A stretch of 64,000 nucleotides of DNA, taken from positions 84,878 through 148,877 of the forward strand of contig DASTFB010000047.1 in NCBI GenBank assembly GCA_035709005.1, in the 5' to 3' direction. The DNA comes from Candidatus Methylomirabilota bacterium. GTDB taxonomy: Bacteria; Methylomirabilota; Methylomirabilia; Rokubacteriales; CSP1-6. How positions within the stretch are numbered: the first letter of the stretch is position 1; each line of letters begins with the position of its first letter. Shown here piece by piece: positions 32,099-40,570 of the stretch. Position numbers and translations under genes: made by a program. The notes beneath the pieces were generated by a model that was not told the origin of the DNA, searched no databases, and was given only the letters and a program-made list of their open reading frames with translations.

Positions 32099-33028
32099 AT
32101 GCAGCGCTACATTGTGGGCCGCATCGCCCAACTCTTCGTCAGCCTGCTGGTGGTGGTAACGTTCGTCTTCCTACTCTCCCGTCTGTCCGGAGACCCGGTG
32201 CAGCTGATGCTGGACGTGCGCGCCACCGAGGAAGAGAAGCAGGCGTTGCGGGTGCATCTGGGCCTGGACAAGCCCCTGCCGGTGCAGTACGCGGTCTACC
32301 TCGCCGGCATGGCCACCGGGGACTTCGGCCGGTCTGTCCTGAGCCGGCGCCCGGTGCTGGAGCACATCTGGGAGCGATTGCCCAACACCCTCACCCTGGG
32401 CGCCGTGGGCATCGCCTTCAGCATTATCATCGGCGTGCCCATCGGGGTGTACTCCGCGGTGAAGCGAGGCACCGCCCTGGATCACGTGGCGCGGGTGATC
32501 GCCGTCACGGGGCAGGCGGTGCCCACGTTCTGGCTCGGCATCATGCTGATTCTCATCTTCGGGGTGTGGCTGGCGTGGTTGCCGCCAGGCGGCAAGAGCG
32601 GGCCGGAGAGCTATATCCTGCCGGGCATCACCCTGGGGTACTTCACGGCTGCCGCCATCATGCGCCTCACCCGCTCCAGCATGCTGGAGGTCCTGGGGGC
32701 GGAGTACGTCAAGTTCGCCCGCATCAAGGGTCTGCACGAGCAGGTGGTCGTCTGGAAGCACGCCCTGAAGAACGCGACGATCCCCGTGCTGACCTTCTCC
32801 GTGATGCTCTTCGTCATCTTCCTGGGCGGCGCCGTGGTGACGGAGACGGTCTTCGCCTGGCCCGGCCTGGGCCGGCTCATCCTGGAGGGCATCAACACCC
32901 GGGATTACCCCATCGTGCAGGGAGGCGTGATGGTCTTCAGCGCCATCTACCTCCTGGCGAATCTGATGGTGGACATCCTGTATTCGTACTTCAACCCCAA
33001 GATCCGCTACGCCCGGCCGGGAGCTTAG
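32099..33028 (+). CDS. DppB-type ABC transporter permease
   Basis: 309 residues, ATG 9 bp after the binding-protein gene. About six transmembrane helices, with an extracytoplasmic loop after the first (residues 30-100) and the cytoplasmic EAA-type coupling loop with KGLHEQVVVWKHALKNA. Forms the translocation pore with the next permease. Gene order SBP-B-C-D-F is complete in this operon. Confidence 0.93.
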   Translation: MQRYIVGRIAQLFVSLLVVVTFVFLLSRLSGDPVQLMLDVRATEEEKQALRVHLGLDKPLPVQYAVYLAGMATGDFGRSVLSRRPVLEHIWERLPNTLTLGAVGIAFSIIIGVPIGVYSAVKRGTALDHVARVIAVTGQAVPTFWLGIMLILIFGVWLAWLPPGGKSGPESYILPGITLGYFTAAAIMRLTRSSMLEVLGAEYVKFARIKGLHEQVVVWKHALKNATIPVLTFSVMLFVIFLGGAVVTETVFAWPGLGRLILEGINTRDYPIVQGGVMVFSAIYLLANLMVDILYSYFNPKIRYARPGA

Positions 33029-33031
33029 TCC

Positions 33032-33922
33032 ATGGCGACCGTAGAGGCACAGCGTCCCGTCCTGGTCGGGTACGGCCTGCGCAGGGCCTGGGGTCTGGCC
33101 CGTCAGCTGCCGCTGACCCCCACCATCATTCTGTCGCTGGTCATCATGGGCGCGGTCTTTGCCGAGCAACTGGCTCCCCACCATCCCACCGAGGGCGAGC
33201 TCCGCATGCGGACCAAGCCCGCCGCGTGGGTGGAGGGGGGCAGCACCACGCATCCCCTGGGCACTGATGACCAGGGGCGCGATATCCTGAGTCGCATCAT
33301 CTACGGCAGCCGCATCTCCCTGGCCGTCTCGCTGAGTGCCGTCCTGCTGGCCGGGACCATCGGCACGGCTATGGGGCTCATCGCCGGCTACAAAGGGGGC
33401 CTGATCGACGCCCTGCTGATGCGCCTGGCCGACATCGGGCTCTCCATGCCCCTCATCCTCATCGCGGTGGTCGTCACGGCAGTCACGGGGCCGAGCTTCC
33501 GCAACGTCATCCTGGTGATCGGGTTCCTGTTGTGGCCCCGGTTCGCACGGCAGGTCCGGGGCGAAACCCTGTCCATCAAGGAGAACGACTACATCGCGCT
33601 GGCCCGCGTGGCCGGACGGTCGGGCGCCTACATCGTGTGGCGCCACATCTTCCCCAACGTGATCCCCAGCCTGCTGGTCGTCTCCACGCTTCAGGTGGCC
33701 TACGTCATCCTGGTGGAGGGGTCTCTCAGCTTCCTCGGCGTGGGCGTGCCCCCGCCGCATCCCGCCTGGGGCCTGATGATCGCCGAGGGGCGCCAGCTGG
33801 TATGGACGGCGCCCTGGGTTGCCGCCTTCCCGGGGATCGCGATGGGCTTGACGCTCCTGGCCATGAACATGTTCGGAGACTGGCTGCGGGACAAGCTGGA
33901 CCCCAAGCTGCGGCAGGTGTAG
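33032..33922 (+). CDS. DppC-type ABC transporter permease
   Basis: 296 residues, ATG 3 bp after the first permease. The N-terminal OppC-type segment precedes DDQGRDILSRIIYGSRISL, the family's hallmark; the EAA-like coupling loop reads ARVAGRSGAYIVWRHIFPN; five to six transmembrane helices. Pairs with the DppB-type protein in the inner membrane. Confidence 0.93.
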   Translation: MATVEAQRPVLVGYGLRRAWGLARQLPLTPTIILSLVIMGAVFAEQLAPHHPTEGELRMRTKPAAWVEGGSTTHPLGTDDQGRDILSRIIYGSRISLAVSLSAVLLAGTIGTAMGLIAGYKGGLIDALLMRLADIGLSMPLILIAVVVTAVTGPSFRNVILVIGFLLWPRFARQVRGETLSIKENDYIALARVAGRSGAYIVWRHIFPNVIPSLLVVSTLQVAYVILVEGSLSFLGVGVPPPHPAWGLMIAEGRQLVWTAPWVAAFPGIAMGLTLLAMNMFGDWLRDKLDPKLRQV

Positions 33923-33926
33923 GCCC

Positions 33927-34910
33927 GTGGGCGGTCCCGTTCCTCTCCTGGAGGTTCGAGACCTCAAGACCTACTTCTTCACCCGCCGCGGCACCCTGAA
34001 GGCGGTCGACGGTGTCTCGTTCTCTCTCGACCCGGGTGAGACACTGGCCGTCGTTGGTGAGTCGGGCTCGGGCAAGTCCGTGACCGCCCTCTCTCTCCTT
34101 CGCCTCGTTCCCGAACCCGCCGGGCGCATCGTCGACGGTGAAGTGCTCCTCGAAGGCCAGAACATTCTCAAGCTCAAGCCCCGCGAGATGCGTCGCATCC
34201 GCGGCAGCCGGATCTCCATGGTCCTGCAGGACCCGATGACCTCCCTCAACCCCGCCTTCAGCATCGGCGACCAGGTCGGGGAGGCGGTGCGCCTGCACCA
34301 GAGGGTCGGGGGCGGGGAGCTGCGGCGGCGGGTGGCCGAGGCCCTCTCCCGACTCAAGATCCCCTCCGCGGAGTCCCGGATGTTCGACTACCCCCACCAG
34401 ATGTCCGGCGGCATGCGGCAGAGGGTCAGCGGCGCGATCGCGCTGTCCTGCCAGCCCCGATTGCTCATCGCCGACGAACCAACCACCTCACTGGACGTCA
34501 CCATCCAGGCCCAGTACATGGAGCTGCTCCGGGAGATCCAGCAGCGGTTTCAGATCTCGATCATCTTCATCACGCACGACTTCGGCATCGTAGCCGCCAC
34601 CGCTCACAAGGTGGCGGTGATGTACGCGGGGAAGATCGTGGAGATGGGCACCACCGAAGAAATCTTCGACAACCCCGCCCACCCCTACACGGAGGCGCTG
34701 CTGCGGTGCGTGCCCCGGTCCGACCGCCTGGAGGCCCGTCTGGTAGACATCCCGGGTCAGCCGCCTGATCTGGCCAACCTTCCCACGGGATGCAGCTTCG
34801 CCCCCCGCTGTCCCAAGGCGATGGAGAGGTGCCGGGAAGCCTACCCACCCGAGGTGGAAGTCTCTCCCGGCCACGTGACCAAGTGCTGGCTGGCGGTGAA
34901 GGAGCCGTGA
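33927..34910 (+). CDS. DppD-type ABC transporter ATP-binding protein
   Basis: 327 residues from GTG 33927. Walker A GESGSGKS, signature MSGGMRQRV, Walker [13 protein letters not shown] and the His-loop THDFG are complete. The C-terminal oligopeptide/dipeptide extension with [14 protein letters not shown] marks the Dpp/Opp branch, whose Cys residues may hold an Fe-S cluster in related proteins. Hydrolyses ATP to drive import. Its stop overlaps the next GTG (GTGA). Confidence 0.95.
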   Translation: MGGPVPLLEVRDLKTYFFTRRGTLKAVDGVSFSLDPGETLAVVGESGSGKSVTALSLLRLVPEPAGRIVDGEVLLEGQNILKLKPREMRRIRGSRISMVLQDPMTSLNPAFSIGDQVGEAVRLHQRVGGGELRRRVAEALSRLKIPSAESRMFDYPHQMSGGMRQRVSGAIALSCQPRLLIADEPTTSLDVTIQAQYMELLREIQQRFQISIIFITHDFGIVAATAHKVAVMYAGKIVEMGTTEEIFDNPAHPYTEALLRCVPRSDRLEARLVDIPGQPPDLANLPTGCSFAPRCPKAMERCREAYPPEVEVSPGHVTKCWLAVKEP

Positions 34911-35884
34911 GCGTGCAGACCATTCTGGAAGGCGCGGGGCTCCGCAAGCACTTTCCCGTCACCAGGGGACTGGTTTTCAACCGGGTCACGGGGTGGATCA
35001 AAGCGGTCGACCATGTGAACGTCAGCCTCAAGGAGGGAGAGACGGTGGGGCTGGTGGGGGAATCCGGCTCGGGCAAGACCACCCTGGCCAAGCTCTTCCT
35101 GCTGCTGGAGCAGCCTACCGAAGGCACCTTGCGCTTTTACGGCAAGGACCTCGGCCAGTTCACCCGGGAGGACTTCGCCCGGTATCGGCAGACGGTACAG
35201 GCCGTATTCCAGGACCCGTGGAGCTCCCTCAATCCCCGGATGCGGGTGGCGACGATCATCGCCGAGCCCCTTCCGCGCGACACTCCCAAGCCCCAGGCCA
35301 GAGAGCGATTAGCGCAGGTGTTGTCGGAGGTGGGGCTGAGCCTCGCCAGCGGTGACCGCTTTCCTCACGAGTTCAGCGGCGGCCAGCGTCAGCGCATCGC
35401 CGTGGCTCGCGCGCTGGTGACCTATCCGAAGTCCATCATCCTGGACGAGCCCGTGAGCGCGCTCGATGTCTCCATCCGCGCCCAGGTGCTCAATCTGCTG
35501 AAGGACATCCAGCAACGACTGGGCCTGAGCTACTTCGTCATCTCCCACGACCTGGCCACCATGCGCTACATCAGCACCCGCCTCAACGTGATGTACGCCG
35601 GGAAGATCGTCGAGACGGGGCAATCGCAGGACGTCTACAGTAACCCGCTGCACCCCTACTCGCAGGCGCTGCTCTCGGCGGCGCTGCCCTTGCACCCCTC
35701 GTTCCGCAGGAGTCGTGTCGTGCTGTCGGGAGAGGTCCCCAGCCCGCTGAACCCGCCCGCGGGGTGCCGCTTCCACCCCCGGTGCCCCCTGCGCATGGCG
35801 ATCTGCTCGGAGGTGGAGCCCCTGCTCAAGGAGGCCGCCCCGGGGCGCCTCGTCGCCTGCCACGCCATCAACACGCCTGACTAG
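34907..35884 (+). CDS. DppF-type ABC transporter ATP-binding protein
   Basis: 325 residues; GTG in a 4-bp overlap with the partner ATPase. Walker A GESGSGKTT, signature FSGGQRQRIA, Walker B IILDEPVSALD, His-loop ISHDLA and the C-terminal CRFHPRCPLRMAIC extension. Heterodimerises with the DppD-type ATPase. Last gene of a complete five-gene importer. Could also serve the second permease/binding protein set at 44.4-47.9 kb, which has no ATPase genes of its own. Confidence 0.95.
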   Translation: MSVQTILEGAGLRKHFPVTRGLVFNRVTGWIKAVDHVNVSLKEGETVGLVGESGSGKTTLAKLFLLLEQPTEGTLRFYGKDLGQFTREDFARYRQTVQAVFQDPWSSLNPRMRVATIIAEPLPRDTPKPQARERLAQVLSEVGLSLASGDRFPHEFSGGQRQRIAVARALVTYPKSIILDEPVSALDVSIRAQVLNLLKDIQQRLGLSYFVISHDLATMRYISTRLNVMYAGKIVETGQSQDVYSNPLHPYSQALLSAALPLHPSFRRSRVVLSGEVPSPLNPPAGCRFHPRCPLRMAICSEVEPLLKEAAPGRLVACHAINTPD

Positions 35885-35978
35885 CAAGAGCGTTCGGCGA
35901 CGAGCCGGTCGCCTTGCGCTGTGTGTACGCCGGGATTACGATGCCCAATCACAGCCAACAGGCTACCAACGCGCGCCC

Positions 35979-37019
35979 GTGGACATCACCGTCACCGCCC
36001 GGAATGGGACCCGCGACTTCGCGTGCGATCCCGGAGAGAAGATCCTTCACGCCGGCCTTCGGCACGGCGTGGAGCTGCCCTACGAGTGCGCCACGGGCAC
36101 GTGCGGGACGTGCAAGGCGACCCTGGTCAGCGGGCGGGCCGAGAGCCAGTGGCCCGACGCCCCGGGCCGCCGATATCTGAAGACGGCGGCCGACATCCTC
36201 ATGTGTCAGAGCGTGGCGCTGGAGGATTGCGCGCTCCAGGTGGGCGGTGCCCTCAAGCCCGCGGAACCGGAGGCGACGCCGCCGCGCGCGCTGGGCGGAA
36301 GCCTCGGCGCGTTCCGTCGCCTCACGGCCGATATCGCCGCGTTCGAGGTGGGGCTCGACGAGCCGCTCGACTTCGCGGCCGGCCAGTTCGCCCTGCTCCG
36401 CGTCCCCGGGATCGTCGGGGCCCGCGCCTACTCGATGGTGAACTTCGACCGTCGGGCCCAGCGCCTGGCCTTCGTGGTCAAAAAGAAGCCCGGGGGCGAG
36501 GTGAGCGAGTGGCTGTTCGGCGGTGGCGTCGACGGCGCGCGCGTCGCCCTGTTCGCGCCGCTGGGGCACGCGACGTTCCATCCCGGCGTGCCCCGTCACC
36601 TGCTGTGTATCGCGGGCGGCAGCGGCCTGGCCGGCATGATGTCGATCCTGTCACGGGCCTGTCAGGCCGGCCACTTCGCCGCCTGGGACGGTCAGGTCTT
36701 CTTCGGGATCCGGACCGCGCAGGACGTCTTCTTCCTCGACGAGCTGGAGAGCTTCCGGGCGCGCTATCCTTCCCGACTGGCGGTCACGGTGGCGCTCTCC
36801 GACGAGGACATCCCGGCCGCGCTGCCCGCCGCGTATCCGGCCTTCCGGTTCGCCCGGGGCCTGGTCCACGCGGTCGCCGGGGAGGGCATGCGCGAGCGCT
36901 TCGCCGAAGTCCGAGCCTACGTGGCGGGGCCGCCGCCGATGGTGGACGCGAGCCTCCGGCTGTTGCTGCGCGAGGCCCGGCTGCCGCCGGCCGACATTCG
37001 CTACGACAAGTTCAGCTGA
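35979..37019 (+). CDS. [2Fe-2S]/FAD ferredoxin-NAD(P) reductase of an oxygenase system
   Basis: 346 residues, GTG start. Plant-type [2Fe-2S] domain with C37, C42, C45 and C76, then a linker, then an FAD domain with RAYSMVNF (RxYS motif) near residue 150 and an NAD-binding domain with GGSGLAGMMSI and the late GPPPMVDAS. It passes electrons from NAD(P)H to an oxygenase through its ferredoxin domain. The next + strand gene encodes a Rieske fusion, and an oxygenase is encoded 3 kb away on the other strand, so these may form a three-component dioxygenase. BenC/XylZ-type order (Fe-S first). Confidence 0.9.
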   Translation: MDITVTARNGTRDFACDPGEKILHAGLRHGVELPYECATGTCGTCKATLVSGRAESQWPDAPGRRYLKTAADILMCQSVALEDCALQVGGALKPAEPEATPPRALGGSLGAFRRLTADIAAFEVGLDEPLDFAAGQFALLRVPGIVGARAYSMVNFDRRAQRLAFVVKKKPGGEVSEWLFGGGVDGARVALFAPLGHATFHPGVPRHLLCIAGGSGLAGMMSILSRACQAGHFAAWDGQVFFGIRTAQDVFFLDELESFRARYPSRLAVTVALSDEDIPAALPAAYPAFRFARGLVHAVAGEGMRERFAEVRAYVAGPPPMVDASLRLLLREARLPPADIRYDKFS

Positions 37020-37025
37020 ACGATT

Positions 37026-37187
37026 GTGAGGTCGAGGCCCGGGCCGGCTGGGCCGGGCCGGAGGGTTGGGGGGTATGGGGGGCCGCCCGGAGCCCCCGTG
37101 ACGGAGCGTGAGGTCGAGGCCCGGGCCGGCTAGGCCGGGCCGGGCTGAGGGTTGGGGGGTATGGGGGGCGCCCGGAGCCCCCCATGG
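37026..37187. repeat. Tandem 82-bp repeat, two copies, GC-rich hairpins
   Basis: Copy 1 starts at 37026 and copy 2 at 37108; both begin GTGAGGTCGAGGCCCGGGCC and end with GGTATGGGGGGC plus a GGGGGC...GCCCCC hairpin. Copy 2 has a small insertion near the middle. They fill the gap between the reductase and the ferredoxin-Rieske genes. A related GGGGGGTATGGGGG core recurs in reverse at 59.3 kb. Confidence 0.75.
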
Positions 37188-37211
37188 AATTAATCCGGGA
37201 AAGGAGCCACG

Positions 37212-37895
37212 ATGGGCCAGTACGAGCGTCACGTGTTCGTCTGCACGAGCGGCGAAACGTGTCCGGCGCAGGGCGACGTCGAGCGGTACGTGAAGATCCT
37301 CCGGGAAGGCGCGAAGCGGGCCGGCCGGCAGGTGGAAGTGCGCGTCAACAAGGCCGGCTGCTTCTCCCAGTGCGGCCACGGCCCGATGATCGTGGTCTAC
37401 CCCGAAAACGTCTGGTACGCGGGCGTCCAGGAGTCCGACCTGGACGACATCCTGACCTCCCACATCGTCGGCGGCCGACCCGTCGCGCGGCTCCGCTACG
37501 AGCCGGGGCTCGCCGGCGCCAACAAGAAGAGCGAGGCCGAGCTGCAAGCCATCGCCAGTACGGCGGCCGGCGCCGAGGACGGGACTGCGGCGTGGAAGCG
37601 CGTCTGTCGAGCCGAGGACGTGCCGGCGAACGGGATGAAGCAGTTCTCGGTGGACGGACTCGATGTCCTCATCGTCAATGCCGCGGAGGCGTACTACGCG
37701 TATCAGGCGCTCTGCCCCCACGAGGCCGTCGCCCTCGAGCAGGGGATCCACGATGGCTCCGTCCTGACCTGTCTCGAGCACATGTGGCAGTTCGATCTCA
37801 AGACCGGGGCGCCGCTGGCCGACGCCCAGATGGGGCTCAAGAGCTATCGGCTCAAGGAGGAGCGGGGCGAGCTGTACGTCGGGCTCGAAGCCTGA
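37212..37895 (+). CDS. Fusion of thioredoxin-like [2Fe-2S] ferredoxin and Rieske ferredoxin
   Basis: 227 residues, ATG after GAAAGGAGCCACG. Residues 1-95 match the thioredoxin-fold [2Fe-2S] ferredoxins: C11, C17, C50, C54 with VNKAGCFSQCGHGP and VWYAGV. Residues about 125-227 are a Rieske domain, ligands C168/H170 and C187/H190 in ALCPHEA and CLEHMW. Two different [2Fe-2S] centres in one small soluble protein is unusual; it could link the reductase to an oxygenase in one step. The 30-residue linker is Ala/Glu-rich. Confidence 0.88.
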   Translation: MGQYERHVFVCTSGETCPAQGDVERYVKILREGAKRAGRQVEVRVNKAGCFSQCGHGPMIVVYPENVWYAGVQESDLDDILTSHIVGGRPVARLRYEPGLAGANKKSEAELQAIASTAAGAEDGTAAWKRVCRAEDVPANGMKQFSVDGLDVLIVNAAEAYYAYQALCPHEAVALEQGIHDGSVLTCLEHMWQFDLKTGAPLADAQMGLKSYRLKEERGELYVGLEA

Positions 37896-37896
37896 T

Positions 37897-38976
37897 TCAC
37901 TGCCAGCGGGCGAAGGCCCAGCCGCCTCCCGTGCCGGCCGGCGTCCGGTAGACGGGGACGTAGGCCAACAGCTCCATCGTCAGGGGCGTGTGGTGCATCG
38001 CGCCGCCGAGCGCCACCCAGTTCAGGCTCTCCGAGCCGGCCGAATGCAGGCGGTGGCGGGGCAGCGAGCAGAGCGCCGGCGCATTCCTCCGGGCCAGAGC
38101 CTCCAGCAACGTCCGGTCGAGCTCCTCGTCGACGACGAAGTGGCTCAGGCCACCGGAGGCGACGATCGCCACCGAGGCCGGCTCCGGCCATGCCGCCACC
38201 GCTCCCGCGATGGCTTCGCCGAGCGCGAAGCACCGCCGGGGTGTCGGCTGATTGGGCGGGTAGCAGGTGTTCTGGAACACGGGCAGGATCATCCCGGGAG
38301 CGTTGTCGAAGAGCCGCTTGACGACGAAGGCGGCGGCGTGCGGCAGGCCCTGCTCGCGGGGAGCCGTCTCCCTCACATAGTCCAGCTCCCCCTGCCGCGT
38401 CGGGTACCGCCGGGCGACGCGCCCGCCGTAGGGCTGCCTCACGTGGCGCATGTGAGCGACGTCGAACTCGTGCTCCATCAGGTATTCGATCAGGAAGCGG
38501 CCGAAGCGGCTGGCCACCGGCACGTCCAGGGGGACGTCACCGTAGTTTCGCCCGGCCAGCTCCGCGAGCTCGCGGGCGGGGCCCGAGCCCTCGGGCCGGC
38601 GGGGGATGAGCGGCGCGCTGTCTCCCCAGTACACGGCGAACGCTGGCATGTTGTCCTCGAAGAACCACTCGTCCTGGTCGTCGCCGATGATCACGGTGAT
38701 GTCGGGCTTGATCCGGCGCAGCGTGCCGGACAGCTCGTCGAGCGCCCGCCGGCACGCCTGGGCCTGCTCGCCGAAGATCTCCGGCCCCCGGTACCGCGCC
38801 CGGATCTCGGGCGGGACGGAGGTCAAGGCCTCCTGGTAGGACATCACGAGCCCGTGCGGCGGGTAGGCGAGCTCGCGGTTGCCTTCGTCGCGCCGGGCAT
38901 AGGCGGGCCAGAGCTCCGCGGGCAGGCTCAGCAACGGCGTGTGCGAGGTGCCGAGACCGAGGACGATGGAGGCCAT
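37897..38976 (-). CDS. LigB-type (class III) extradiol ring-cleavage dioxygenase family protein
   Basis: 359 residues, ATG start. The LigB fold shows GLGTSHTPLL at the N-terminus with the metal-site His (H12), IIGDDQDEWF in the middle, and ASGGLSHFVVDEELD with a conserved His. Such enzymes use Fe(II) to open catechol-type rings such as protocatechuate. It follows the Rieske oxygenase gene by 12 bp on the same strand, so hydroxylation followed by ring opening is the likely order. Its stop lies 1 bp from the convergent Rieske-fusion gene. Confidence 0.87.
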   Translation of the reverse strand: MASIVLGLGTSHTPLLSLPAELWPAYARRDEGNRELAYPPHGLVMSYQEALTSVPPEIRARYRGPEIFGEQAQACRRALDELSGTLRRIKPDITVIIGDDQDEWFFEDNMPAFAVYWGDSAPLIPRRPEGSGPARELAELAGRNYGDVPLDVPVASRFGRFLIEYLMEHEFDVAHMRHVRQPYGGRVARRYPTRQGELDYVRETAPREQGLPHAAAFVVKRLFDNAPGMILPVFQNTCYPPNQPTPRRCFALGEAIAGAVAAWPEPASVAIVASGGLSHFVVDEELDRTLLEALARRNAPALCSLPRHRLHSAGSESLNWVALGGAMHHTPLTMELLAYVPVYRTPAGTGGGWAFARWQ

Positions 38977-38988
38977 CGCCGTCGGCGG

Positions 38989-40254
38989 CTAGCCGTCCAG
39001 GCCCATGGCGCGCCGAAAGGCGGCGCGGATCTCCGCGGGTTGGCCGGCCAGGAACGGAAAGCCCTCGGGCAGGACGGGTCCCGGGGTGCCCCGGGCTTCC
39101 TGGTAGCGGTCCCGCGCGGCGCCCTTGACGTAGCGGTCGCGGCCGATGATGGGCAGGCCGATGCACCGGTTCTGCTCGCGGTCGCGAACGACGGCCATGG
39201 GCTCGCCCCCGCGGCGAACGACCTCGGCCTGCTCGAGCAGCTTCCGGCGCATCATGACGATTCCGCGGTCGCTCTCTCCCAGATGCTCGCGCGTACGGTC
39301 GGCGACGGCCCCCTGACCAGTCCAGGCCACGAAGTCCTGGTTCATGATGTGCGTGGTGATCCACCGGCCGGTCCGTGGATCCCTGATCGGGCTGTACCAG
39401 TACGGGATACGCTCCTGCGTGAACGGCTCCATCTCGTTGGGCACGCGGTCGAAGAACCAGCCCACACTGAGCGTGTGCTCGTCGTCGACGGGCACGCGCC
39501 ACTCGAAGTGACCGCCGGTGAACAGACAGTTCGGCCACAGGCAGGTGCGCCCCACCGTCCACAACTCGTCCGTCTCCGTCTGGCCTTCGAGGACGCGCCG
39601 GTACACGAAGCCGTACTCGAACAGGTCGAAGCCGATCTTCAGGTGGGTGGGCGACCGGGCCCCGTCGAGGCCGCGCAGCACGCGCGACCAGTTGCCGTGC
39701 AGCCACTCGAAGTGCACGGGGTCGATGGAGTTCTCCTGGGCCTGGAGCCAGTTGCAGGGGACCTCGGAGAACACGATCTGGACGAAGCCGTTCTCCCAGG
39801 TGAAGGGCTCCCACGTCGGCACCAGCGGGGCCGGCGGGGGCCCGAGATAGGCCCACAGCAGCCCGGCCTTGGCCTCGACCGGATAGGCGGTGAGCTTGAT
39901 GCGATCCTTGTAGCGCGCCTCGGGGTGGACGGTCTCCTCGAACGGCTGGGCCAGGCACTGGCCCGTCTCCCCGTAGAGCCAGCCGTGATAGTGGCAGCGC
40001 AGCCCGCGGTCCTCGACGATCCCGCAGGCGAGATCGGCCCGGCGGTGGGCGCAGTGGCGGTCCAGGAGCCCGAACGTCCCGCGCCCGTCCCGGTAGAGCA
40101 GCAGGTCTTCAGCGAGCAGGCGCACGGGCTTGATCGGAGTGTCTTCCAGCTCGGCGACGGCGGCGATGGGCATCCAGTACCGCCGCAGCAACTCGCCCAC
40201 CGGCGTGCCCGCGCCGACCGCCGTCAAGATCCTGTTCTGCTCTTCGCTCAGCAA
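38989..40254 (-). CDS. Rieske non-heme iron oxygenase, alpha subunit
   Basis: 421 residues from TTG 40254, chosen because GGTGAGGGG precedes it and the family begins LSEEQNRxLTxVGxGTPxGELLRRYW. A GTG at 40284 is the alternative. Rieske ligands C68, H70, C87, H90; mononuclear-iron helix ENSIDPVHFEWLHG supplies the bridging Asp and two His. No beta-subunit gene is adjacent, as for phthalate-dioxygenase-type (alpha-only) enzymes. Substrate probably an aromatic acid or ether, inferred from the family. Likely electron donors are the reductase and ferredoxin-Rieske genes at 36.0-37.9 kb. Confidence 0.92.
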   Translation of the reverse strand: MLSEEQNRILTAVGAGTPVGELLRRYWMPIAAVAELEDTPIKPVRLLAEDLLLYRDGRGTFGLLDRHCAHRRADLACGIVEDRGLRCHYHGWLYGETGQCLAQPFEETVHPEARYKDRIKLTAYPVEAKAGLLWAYLGPPPAPLVPTWEPFTWENGFVQIVFSEVPCNWLQAQENSIDPVHFEWLHGNWSRVLRGLDGARSPTHLKIGFDLFEYGFVYRRVLEGQTETDELWTVGRTCLWPNCLFTGGHFEWRVPVDDEHTLSVGWFFDRVPNEMEPFTQERIPYWYSPIRDPRTGRWITTHIMNQDFVAWTGQGAVADRTREHLGESDRGIVMMRRKLLEQAEVVRRGGEPMAVVRDREQNRCIGLPIIGRDRYVKGAARDRYQEARGTPGPVLPEGFPFLAGQPAEIRAAFRRAMGLDG

Positions 40255-40326
40255 CGGCCCCTCACCTGAACGCGCGTGTACCACCGGGCGCTCGCCAAGG
40301 CAAGGGGAGTTCTGTATAGTCGCGCG

Positions 40327-40563
40327 GTGAGCCGCGTGGTCGGAGGCGAGACGACGCTTCGCGAGGCGCTGCTCGAGCGGGCCGCGCGGTTGGTGCCCGC
40401 GCTCAAGCAGCGAGCGGCCGAGGCCGAACGGCTGCGTCGGCTGCCCCTGCTGGACTCCGAGCCCATCCAGCGCTTGCATCGTGACGCCCACGCGGCGTCC
40501 CACCACGCGGCCCTCACCTGGGACACCTGGGCCCAGGAGTTCGGGCGGCAGGCCCTGCGCTGA
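40327..40563 (+). pseudogene. N-terminal fragment of an acyl-CoA dehydrogenase-type flavin enzyme
   Basis: 78 residues from GTG. LREALLERAARLVPALKQRA followed by AEAERLRRLP matches the first helix of the acyl-CoA dehydrogenase-fold monooxygenases (HpaA/HsaA/DszC style), then the similarity fades at LHRDAHAASHHAAL and the frame stops. The rest of the roughly 390-residue enzyme is missing; an amidohydrolase gene begins right after on the other strand. It could be a decayed remnant or a small stand-alone protein; the remnant reading is preferred. Divergent from the oxygenase gene by 72 bp. Confidence 0.5.
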
Positions 40564-40570
40564 GCCTCGG

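Noticed and set aside
37026..37187. CRISPR array
   Set aside because: Only two copies, 82-bp period, no spacer-repeat alternation and no cas genes.
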